Shown in pieces: positions 29,101 to 41,300 of a stretch of DNA of 64,000 bases. Below the pieces are notes generated by a model. It saw nothing but the letters and a program-made list of their open reading frames with translations. It was not told the origin of the DNA and made no database searches. Where the stretch lies: NCBI GenBank assembly GCA_020698575.1, contig CM036250.1, positions 24,564,000 through 24,627,999 of the forward strand, read 5' to 3'. Positions within the stretch are counted from its first letter, which is position 1. Every line of letters starts with the position of its first letter. A program made the position numbers and the translations under genes. The stretch is from Bostrychus sinensis (lineage: Eukaryota; Chordata; Actinopteri; Gobiiformes; Eleotridae).

Positions 29101-32100
29101 CCTACGTACAAAGTGGTAGATAGTACTGTACAAGAAAATGTAGGCTGACAGTCTGAGTGACAAGCTTTAGGCAAATATCTAAAGAAACTGTCACGGCATA
29201 TTTAGCTAATACAGGTTGCACATTAATCTTACTGGTGGTTAAACTAGTTGATGAATTAAGTAACACACAATACAAAAAAATGGTGTCAGCAGGTGTGTAG
29301 AAAAATACTGATTCTGCAATATATTACATTAATACTGTATCAATATTAAAATGGTTGTACATTTGTTTTAAATATTTTAAATAAGAATACAGTGGCAGTA
29401 CTCACTCTTGCTATCCCACACCCCTAGTTGTCAAGCTAATAAAATTATAATTAAAGCTGTTCAATTGCTGCTAATCGCCATAAGAAATGTTGGTAACTGA
29501 TTTAAAAAGCAGCACTCACCACATAGAGCTGCTTCCACAGCACTCCCCATTCGTGCAGTGTGGAGGTGGTCTCTGTGATTATTGGGTCCTCCAGGGGCAC
29601 CACAGTCTCACAAAGCCTGCAGCAAAATTTGAAACACATACTGCTTATTCACTCTAGCAGATTTGCTTTTGCGTTACATAGCAATCTTGTAGACTAAATT
29701 GTGTAAGGATGGATAAGGATGAACTGCATACAGCTATGTGATATTATTGCAGTTATGTAAAAACATGTGATTGTTTCTGCTAGATATCCTCTGTTTGCTG
29801 ACACTTGAGACATACAATCATTTACTCTCTTACATTCATTCATTATGCTACTATAAATCCCCAATATCGGGAAGATATACTGTACTTAACTACTGTACAT
29901 TTTTTTGCACTGCTATTCAGACAAGTCCATCCACTGCATCAGTTAGGTTAGGACAGTTTGAAGATTACTACCTCAGAAAATATTAGCCCCATCTAAACCA
30001 GGACTAGAAACAAATCTCTAAATTTAACTAAATAAGGGCTTAAATAGCAAAAGACACTTGATTACACCAGAAGATGCCTGAATACCACTAGAGGAACCTG
30101 TAACACAGTGTGAGAACCACTGGTGTATGTGATTACTGAAAAGCATGATGCATAAGAAAGTACAATCGAAAAAGCAAGTACTTTTAATTATTATACTACA
30201 GCACATTTTGTCCTTAAAAGTCATGAGTTGTATGTTTTAAGTTGTGCTTGCTAAGTAAGTCAACTGGAGGGCAGTAGTACTCTATAACAGAAAACTCTCC
30301 ATCCACATAGAGCCACACATCCCTGGACACAGATTTACCATACATGAGTTTGAGCTGATAAAGAGCTGTCTTTGTCTTTGCCTTCAGTTTGGCCTCAACA
30401 ACAATAGCCTTTGTGAGGGGAACTCTAGGTTGACCGCACATTTGTGGCTATGTGTGAATTTGTGGGATTGTGTTAGCTGTCGAACAATTAAAAACTCCTC
30501 ATCCTCATATTATGTAATGAAGAGGGTGGAAAAGAGGTGAAGTTTCAGCAAGAATGAAAAGAAAGGTGCACAAGACAGAGGTGTGACCGGCAATGTTGTG
30601 TGAGGAAAAGACAGGAAGCAGAGCTGGAGGTAGCAGAGCTGAAGATTTTGAGGACCTCTCTGGGAGTGATGGCGATAGATAGGATTAGGAATGAGTACAT
30701 TAGAGGGACAGGTCATGTTAGATGTTTTGGAAATGAAGTCAAAGAGGCCAGACTGAGATGGTTTGGACATGGACAAAGAGGAGAGGAGGGACAGTGGATG
30801 TATGAGTAAAAGGATGCAGAAGTTAGAGCTGCCAGGTAGAAGGCCAAAACCAATGAAGAGATTTGTGTAAATAGTGAAAGAGGACATGAAATTAGTTGCT
30901 GTGTGTGAAGAGGATGCACAGGACAGGTAGATGGAGGTAGATGGTTTACTGTGATGACCCCTAAAAGAAAAAAGCCAAAAGGTAAAGAAGATGAAACTGT
31001 GGCTTCTAAGTACTTTGTCCTGAACCTATGCATAAAATACTTAATGTAGCAGAGTTTATATTGCCACTCTAAACAAAGAAACTCTCATAAAAAGGTAATG
31101 CAATGTCTATATTTTATGGCGTACTGTGCATGCTTTTAAATTGTGATGAGGACTGTCAAAAAGCTTTGAGCTGTGTGCAGTATAGTCTATTACACAGTAT
31201 AAACAGCTTCACAAGTCTGAAAATGCTCACAGACCATCTGTGACACATTTGTAAAACTATGCCATTATTTTAAAAGGCACTTTCTCAAATATACAGAGCA
31301 TTATGGGATGTGACTTACCCTCTGTTGATCACGGTGGATTTCTTCAAGTGGATGTAGCTGGCTGGGAAAATGCCCTGTGGAAAACATGTTTATGAGTCAG
31401 AGGTGGAGGAAGTACTCAAGATCTGTACCTGAGTAAAAGTACTGTTACATTAGAATAATATTACATAAGTAGAAGTAAATGTGAGTATAATGTATTGCTA
31501 TTGCTAATATTCCTAATATTACTGTGACAATTGCTCTTATCACTGCTGCTGCTACTACATTACTACTACTGCTGCCCCCACTATTACTAGTACCACTTTT
31601 ACTCACAAAATTCTTTACTCCTATAGAGATTTTACACATGTACACAGGAAATAAGTAAACATTTTTTTTGCGAGTGGCTAGTGCCCAACACAGCAACTAT
31701 GGGCGGTAGGCAGGGTACACTCTGGACAATGACCATAAGCTGACAGGCAACCATTCACTGTTGTGGTTTTACATTTATTCATTCAGTTTAGCTGATATTC
31801 TTATCTATATGATTTGTGTTCTATTATACATGTATACATTTGGCTGTAGCAAAAGATGCTGTCAGCTCGCAGTTGGCTCACATGAGGTGAAAGGCAGGTC
31901 AGTGAGCAGGATCCCTATTGTGTCTTGGCTTATGAAGGGCATTGGAGAGGGACTGGTGCCAACCCTTGCAGATCACTGTGCTTATTGTAATCTTCCAGAT
32001 GTAAGGAACCGGCCGTAGTGAGCAGAGCTAATTCTCTGAGCTCCCTCTTACTATGGGGGCGATCCAGTGTGGGCAGCAGTACATAACAAAATGGAGGGGT

Positions 32101-32308
32101 GTTAGAAGAACCGTAAATAGCTGATGAAGAGTAGAGAAGGACAGTGTGTAGCCACTAACACCTACATCTTCCAAAACTGGGCTGGTTTAAGGATTTCTTT
32201 AAAACAGTTTAGTAGTATCATAATGGTTTACTAGTACTTAAAGAACAATGCGAAAGTAATAAGTAATAATAATAATATTTAAGGCTTCTGGTGCATGTTA
32301 ATAAATGA

Positions 32309-32396
<88 letters not shown>

Positions 32397-35300
32397 CCTT
32401 AGTTAGTACATGCAGAGACACACATATATAGCTCAAGCATTTACCGGTATTATTTGTGTTTATTATGGCTTGTAGTTAATGAAAAAACTAAATTCAGTAT
32501 CTCATAAAATTAGATTATATAATTCTGTATTATGTAATCATTACAATCATCACAATTAAAATGAATGCTTGAAATGTTTCAATCTCAATCAAATGTGTAC
32601 TGAATAAATGTGTTTTTGAGTAGAACTACTGTGTATTGTAACCATAACTGTGTGGACATTTCTACAACTGTGAGTTGCAGATTATCACTAAAGGCTGGCA
32701 TATAAAGTAACAAAGATTTTGTATGAGACAATCAAATATATAGAATTTAGAGCATTCATCCATATAACCCAGCCACAAAGGGTCACAAGCCAGTGTATTC
32801 TTTAAGCCAGTCCCAACCCCAGATAAACAGAAATGGTTGTTTTAGGAAGGCCATCAGGTTATTAAACTATGCCCAGTCAAACCCACAGTTCACTAAAGCA
32901 GTTATCAAAATACCATATTTTAAATGTTCAAAGCAGTGCACAGTACAACACTGTCAGTTTGGGGATTTTCCAAATTCTGCAGAAACTTTCTTGAGGAACA
33001 GATTTGCATTAATTGCCTTGTTTTTTTACCAACTATTCTGGAAGTACGAGTAGTTTATTTTTCACTTAATAATAGTATAGAGCGTTACATGCTAATTATA
33101 AAATACTGAATGGCTTGTGCGTGTAATGGTATGCAGGTACCAAACCATGACAACTGAAATCATCAAAGTAGTAATGTAACACAATAGCTATACAGTATAT
33201 TATACAATTTATAGACTAAAATCATTGTTTTCTGCATTTCTGTTAGAGCATCAGCTCATATCTTGTTACGCACAGCACAGACACTTGGGAATAAAGCCTA
33301 TTGTTAAGGGACCATAAGTCACAAACAGTGGATCAGATTCAAAACAGAAGCACCATCTGGGAATAGAGGTCAGCCCATTTCTATTTTAGTCAGATCAAAG
33401 CTTTTTTCAATATCTTAACCAGTTATTAGCATTACTGTTGTCTAGACAAACCTTTTTGAGGAAAACACATCTCTCACAGCCTGTTACCATTTACAGAGAT
33501 GCACTGGTTTCCTAAAAATTGTGGGGATTACTTTTAGAACACTCCTAAGCGGTTTAGGCTGTTGGGTGGTGTAAAAGCTCACAACCAAAACAACAATGAT
33601 CCAGTGAATAATAAAGCAAGGGAAACATATACATAATTTAATCCCACAATTTAGATTTTTGGTACTTCCTTTTTTAATATAATTGCAAGTATTCAGTGGT
33701 CAGATATTGTATTGTACTGTTAAATACAATGTCTGTATTACAATAATCTGTATTACAATTGTGCAACTTCAGCAATCTGTGTAGGCTGTTATAATTACCT
33801 TGATGGAAGGCTTCTTGGTAGAAAAACCTCTGTACCAACCTATGGAAGAAAACACTTTGTTCAAAAATGATACTACTAGTTCTATTATCTATGTACTGTA
33901 TGTACTTGAATGTATGTATGTATGGACATATGCTTTTCAAAGTACATTGAACGATACCTTCGCTTTTCTCCAAAATCTGTACTGTTTCCCCGATCTCCAG
34001 CACCAGGGCCTGGCATATTGATGACCGGAAGTTGCAGGTCACTGTGAAGAAACCAACAAAAAACTTTAAGTAGGAAACTATTGTATAAATGTTGATGTAT
34101 TTCAGTTACTGAATGCATTTGTGGATTAATATAAGTAGTTGGTCTCATGCTTGTAGATGCCTCCATTGTGTGGCAACAGCATCTTTTTAATAAGCTTTTT
34201 AGAGCAAACTCGAGTCACACAGGAACCACTACTGCTTAGTGAACTGTAAACAAGCTCCCGCCCTGAAGTGGGTAGTCATTTTAATAAGCAATTAATTTTT
34301 AAGCAGACTGATTTCTGTGCACTGTTAAGTTAATTGAACTGTCTCCCAAAATAAAGCCCACACAACACTGTTAAGTCGTATGGCTAAACAGCACTTTAGC
34401 ATAAGTCCGCATTTGCATAAATCCCGCTTTTGCTGCATTATCCAACCAAAGTCTTTGACCATATATAGACATCCAGTGAGTCCAGACCTGATTAAGGACA
34501 TGACTACTCTTTAGGGCTAGATGCGAGAATAGTCTGTAGCAGTGGTTCCCAAACTGCAATACAGGTACCACTGGTGGTACGCAGACCTCTTCTGGTATTA
34601 TACAGAGTAACAGCCTATTGCACCTTAAATCCTGATTTAGTTTAATTCAGGAATACAGTTTTCATGCTGGTTTAGTTGAGGCTTAAATTTGAATTGTAGA
34701 CCACTACTTGGTCCTGGTTTAGTCCCGGTTTAGTCCAGAATTAGACCTGGTTCAGACTGGTTTTAGTCCTTGATTAGTCCTTTTCTAGTTTTGGTTCTGT
34801 TCAAGCGTAGCCCTGTAGATCTGGTTTTTACTCCTATTAGTGTCCTGGTTTAGCCGTGGTTTAGTTCTGGTTTAACATGGTTTAGTACTATAAGAGTCAT
34901 GGTTTAGCACTGGTTTAGGTTCTGGTTAGGCATGGCTTAGTCCTGTTAGAGTCCTAGTTTTGTCCTGGTTTAGTTCTGGTTTAGACCTAATTTAGTCATG
35001 TTAGAGTCAGGGTTTACCCATGCTTTTGATTTGGTTTTGAACTGGTTTGGTTTTGGTTTAACCAAATTTAGCCTGATTTAGACCTGGTTTAAACTTGTTT
35101 TAGTCCTGGATCAGACCTGGTGTAGTACTTTTCTAGTCCTGGTTTCACCCTGGTTTAGCTCTGGTTTAGACCTGGTTAACTCCTGGTTTATCCAGGCTTA
35201 GTCTTAGTTTAGAACTGGTTAAGCCATTGTTTTTTATTGGTTTGGACCTGGTTTGGTTTAGTCCTGGTTTAGTCCTTGTCTTTATCTCTATATTAACCTA

Positions 35301-38300
35301 TGATTTAGTCCTATGTTTGTCAAGGTTTAGGCAAGGACTTTAGTTCATTAAAGATGGTACATGGAGAGCCAAATATTTTGAGGTACTTCTTGGTGTGAAA
35401 AGAAGAATCACTGATCTATAGTATACATATTGGTCCCTCTACAGCTTCTGCCAAATGCTCTTATCTATAAAGCACTGCAACTCAGCAATATGAGCAATAC
35501 CACACACACCCCCCAGTACAGTATATACAAACTTGTTTAATAACAGATTTCCACTGATGATTTAAAAACCTACAAATGGCGGCCCTTGAAGGAGAGTTTT
35601 ATCGTGAATCACTATGCTAATGAAGTAGCCAGGAGACCCAGTGAGGGGGAAGCAAAGGAGGAGGAGGGGCCTGAGCCTGGCTCTGATGCCTGTTGGAGGG
35701 TAACGAGTTTTTTCACATCCTGTGCTAAAGTAACTATGGCAACACTTCATCTACAAACTGGAGGGCTTTTACTGTTTTTTTGCGATTACTACAGGGACAA
35801 TGGGATCCGAGCATTTTTAAATAACAAGCTTATGGACATAGCCTGACAATAGGCCTGTCTATGAGTGACCAGAACTAAACTGTGACTACATCAGGTCTAC
35901 AACAGGCCTTAATCAGAACTAAACCAGGCCTAACCAAAACTAAACTAGAACTAAACAAAGTCTTAATCAGGACTAGCTTATTGTTAGTCCTGTTAATGAG
36001 ACTAAAACCATCTGAGCATTTTCAGATGACAAACTTATGGATATAGCCTGACCACAAGCGGTCTAATCAGGTCTAAACCAGGATCCAACTAGCTCTAAAC
36101 CACAATTAAGCTGTGCCTATACCAGGCTTAAACCTTTTTTTTTTTTTTTTAAAGGACTAAGCAAGAACAAAACTAGGTCTCAAACAAGTCTAAACCACAA
36201 TTAAACCAAGTCTACCCAGGACTAGCTTACTGTTAGCCCTGTTAATGAGACTACAACAGGGATCTGAGCTTTTTCAAATGACAAGTTTATGGAAGCAACC
36301 TGACAATAGACCCCTCAATGTGTGATGTATTCAGAGAAGTTGCTTTATATAAAAAACATCAAATAAGATGTTATTACATTACAAAAACAAAAGATACTTA
36401 GAAATACAGTACTGTTAATTAACAGCACCTAGATCTGATTGTCACTTCCATTTGCTAAAATGTGCTTATCCTACTAATGTAGCGCTTGTGATTGATGGTT
36501 AAATCTGACCACACACTGACAAAAGATTGTGCGCCGCCACATTTCTGTAGCTACTTGTCCAGCATAAGAGCGACAACAAAACCTACATGCTATGTGTATA
36601 TGCTAATTGCTAGGCTACTTTTAAAAAATGACTGAACATTTGCAAATGTTTTCTAACCAATCAGTGACATTACACACAAGTTGCCAAAACCCTCTTGATT
36701 ATATGGCAGCTAATTCCTCAATGGAGAATGTATTGTGGTTCATTTTCCTCGCGGCACCATTCTTTAGAACGCTGCCAAATTGTGCACGAACACTAAAATA
36801 GTCTGTAAGTTCAGAGAGATGTATCTGCCTAAAGATCCACCTTTTTGTCACTGTTTCTGCCTGCCTCTGGCCCTTTCTGTCAAGGACTAAGCACTTCCTG
36901 TTGCCGTGCTATTCTTTAATGGCCTCTATTTCATTTGAATTGTAAAAACCTGCACTCACACCATTGAAAACTCTACAGAAGAAGCCACATGAGTGTAAGA
37001 GACAGTTTACTATCACAAAACCTTCAGGCAACATGGTCTATCTTCAATCATTTTGAACTTTCACCACTGTAAAAGTCACACCAGATGAAGAATGCTAATG
37101 TTTATGTTACCAAATATAAGTAAAACACATGTCCATCTATTATAGAACAAATGAGTACTGGGCTTAATAACTTGTACCTAATTATTTTGAATGTAAGTTT
37201 GCTGTCGGGATATTGATAAGAACAGTAAGTGGCCTAAAGATACAAGCAGAAGCAGAAGATTTAAGCCATGTTTAGATGTGTGTCATCATGTGTGCATCAG
37301 ACATCTAATCCAAGGGAGCTCTGCTAAGTCAAAGTAAAACTTTTGTGATACATTATTTTAAGTTATAAAACGTGAAATACTAATGCAAAGGTGTCCTAAA
37401 AGCCTGAAAAAAGCATAATATGAAGCATGTTGTCTCTGGTTTTACACATCTGAAATAAAGTGTAAGTCCACTTGCCATCAGTGACATGGAAACACTGTTA
37501 ACTACTTGGTGAAATAATTACAATAGGAAACTCTTAATTAAACATGACATAACTAAACACAGCTAAAATGTATTTACCTCAAAAAAAAAAAAAAAAAAAA
37601 AAACTTTCTGTGTTGTCTAAGTGGCTATATCTTGACTATCCTATCACTGATAAGTTACACGGTATTCCAGGGTTTTCCAAGCCAAATTTAAATTGTATCC
37701 TCCTATGTTTAGGATTTTATCATTATTATATATTATATTTTATATATTTTATTATTATATTTTTAATGCCACTAATACAGTTTATTGCCACATTCACATC
37801 TAGATTTGTAAACCAATTTGTATACATTTAAAGCCACATTGTTCTATTATAAGTTACCAAATATTACTGCAATATATATTTTTTGTGCCGTACAAGCTCT
37901 TTGTTGTGGCTGTACATGGACCTTACATCTAATAACACTTGTATGGATGTTAAGAAGTACAAATAATGCAATGACTAGAGCAGAAATGCAGAAATTTGCT
38001 AATTCACATATTAGCTGCAACACTGGAAGGCTAGACTAAGATTATGTCACAAATTCAAAGTGTAAGAGCTAGAATGTGTAAAAATGTGATACTTTTTTGT
38101 CATTCATTTTGATAACGTCAAATTTACTACATTTTTAATACATTGAGGATACATTGAGTTAAAAACTCAAGCATCGTACAGCACTCAGCATACTCATGCA
38201 ACATTCACTATCATACATTTGTATTTTAGATACAGTGTTGATTTTCTTTCCTTGTTTACGCAAGGCATTGTGAGAAACATGTAAGTAAACAATGCCTGTA

Positions 38301-41300
38301 TAATTAACGATGTGAACTTGCAGAGATGGAGAGCCTCATGGCCACCTCCAGTGCAGAGGGACTGAGAGATGCTAACATGTCCTGAAGACTGAGTACAGTA
38401 CAGTGAAGCGTGTACTGTGTCTTATGACCTTGGTTCAGAGGCAGTGGAAGAGAAAACACACAGTATACAGTAGGTAAATGTACAATGGCTCTCAACGGAT
38501 AATAAAAAGTCCTAAAAAGGTATCTGTGTCCTGCTAACACATTAGTAAAGCAAGAGGTTTACTGCTTTAGCAAAATCACTGTCACATGTACAGAGTAATT
38601 CAGAAGACTATGGAGGTCCATCATGAACAAATTTTATCCACCTGAAGGATTTGGGCCTAGCCGTAAGATTATAGTTACAAATAGGACAATATTTTGTAAT
38701 TTTATGCTTAATTTTGAATTCAAAATAAATATATCTGACACACTTTTCAAGTACAACTAGACAGAGTCAACATACCACCAGTGGGACCCATACCACATTT
38801 TGAAAACCACTGGGTGTATCAGATATTTACTCTTTTTTTTTTTACACTGACTGCGAATGAAGTCAGGTTTAAATGAGCGTATTCCTTGAAACAGTGCAAG
38901 ATGAGTATATAACCAAGTGGGTTGTCCTTTTTTACTGCCTTGAATGGTCTTGTCCTAGTTCTTGAGTAGTTAAAAATTACACAACAGTCTTAGACTTTGG
39001 CACTGAGTCATGTTGTTCAGCACGACCCAAATGCGCGCTCACTCTCTTCAACACTTTCTTACACCTAATGCATGGGAGATTTACTAACACTGGAATTCCC
39101 ACCTCAAAGGTCTCTGCTTTTCAATTCTTTGGTTACTTACACAGCAAACCAGGCATGTCAACTAGATCTAACCAGGACTAAAGCAAGCTCTATACCAGGT
39201 CTAAACCAGGACTAAACCAGGACTAAACCAGGTCTATACCAGGACTAAACCACAGTCTATACCAGGTCTACACCAGGACTAAACCAGGTCTACACTAGTT
39301 CTAAACTAGGTGTTAACCAGATGAAAGCCAGGACCAAACCAGGACAGGACAAAATCAGATCAAACTAGGCCTAAACCAGGTGTAAACCAGGACTAAACCA
39401 GAAGAAAACCAGGACCAAACCAGGTCTAAACCAGGATTAACAAGGATTAAATCAGGCCTAAACTAGAACTAAACCAGGTTGAAACCAGTTCTAAACCAAA
39501 TGTAAACCAGATGAAAACCAGGACCAAACCAGAACTAAACCAGGACAAAATCAGGTCTAAAACAGGACAAAATCAGGTCTAAAACAGGACTAAACCAGAA
39601 TTGAGCGATGTCTAAACTATGAAAAAAACAGGTCTAAACCAGTTCTAAACCAGGACTAAACCAGATGAAAAGGTCCAAGGACCAAACAAGGTCTAAAATA
39701 GGACAAAACTAGATCAAAACCAGGGTTGAACCGGGTTCTAAACCAACAAAGTTTAGCAAAAGTAAAGAAAAAAACAAGGCATTCTTAATTTACTTGAATT
39801 TTAAAAAGCCTTTATTTCACGTGACTATACGTTTATAAAATCTTTAAAAGCATAGCATGCTGGGTTTGACTTAGACTCAAGCATAGCGGCCAACAAACAG
39901 CCTTCTTCACCCTGACGATCAGGTCTGAACCAGGACTAAACCAGGACAAAATCAGGTCTAAACCAGTTCTACACCAGGGTCTGTCCAGGTCTAACCCACA
40001 TCTAAACCAGGACTAAACCAGGGTTGAACCAGGATTACACCAAAACAATCACATTGAACTCAAATCAAAATCAGGTCTAAAACTGTAGGACTGAATTGGT
40101 ACAATGTCATGATCATTTAGTTAATTTTTAATTTGGTCACAACATCATCTACGGGCTGTAGAAATCTATTTTAACAGAGTAAATTTCTGTCAGATAGAAG
40201 ACCATAACATTATCGTGATATAGCTACTTTCTTGCAATATGAATTTTGCATTTGCCAATATGGCAAACAATAAATTTGCGACATATTGTGAAAGCCTAGA
40301 GTATTTGTTGACATACTACTTCACTTTAGGCATGGAATACTAGGTCAAAATCTAAACTTGAAGGGAAACCAGGGCTAACTTGAAGAATTAAAACTAAATC
40401 TGATATTTTTAATGTGTGGTTTTCTATGCAGATTCATTTTACAGAAATAATATAGGAAAACATTATTGCCATACATTTAGTTTCTTGTGATATGAATATT
40501 ACATTTGCTGACACTGCGATAACAAATAATAATAATAAATTTCTTATATAATGCATTGTGCAGCCCTATTGTCAACCAAACTGAGGTGTGCAACTGAGGC
40601 CTTATTTTACAACTTAAAAAGGGCCAGTACAGTCAGCCTGGAGTGGAAACAGCTGCACACATTTGTTTTCAGAAGCAAAATAAATAATAGATCCAGGACA
40701 TTTTCACAGATGAGTTGAGCGGAGTTGTTGCACAGGCACAAGGCTACAACCATGAGACCAAACTAAACCCAAAACTACACTTAAAAATATAGTTCTTTAA
40801 ACTATGCTGTCAGTAAAATAGTTTAGGTTTTTTTAAATGAAATATACCAAAAACATATGTAAGTATAAATAAAAAAGAACCAAGTGCTTAGATTAAATTT
40901 TTGTTATGATGTAAAGGTCACACTTCAAATGGAGGCTTAATACACACCCTCCCAACACAGTAAAGTCTCATTCATATTTAATTGAATGATGACAGTTCAT
41001 CATTACTTCTGACATTTCATACACTTGATAATTAATTCTCAGTTATAATGGAGGAGAGGCTTGCTGTACACCTAGCCATTTGCAGCTATTAAAAGTCATT
41101 AATAAAGTAATGCTATTTTCTGATGTATAAACATAGGAAGAAAACGATGAAGGACTCTAAGATATTAATATTTTATGATGTGGTCTCCAACTGTTACTAG
41201 ACAGCCAATTAAAAAAGGACAGGGAGAAAATAGAGGCCTGGGACCTGAGGGAGCAGTCTGCTTCACATTTAGGGTTAAGTAAAGAAATACATATCACTAA

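Noticed and set aside
30510..31033. Minus-strand frames of 106-125 codons
   Set aside because: They are the antisense of the retrotransposon tail at 30535-30985, whose plus-strand translation carries the recognisable RLRWFGH motif.
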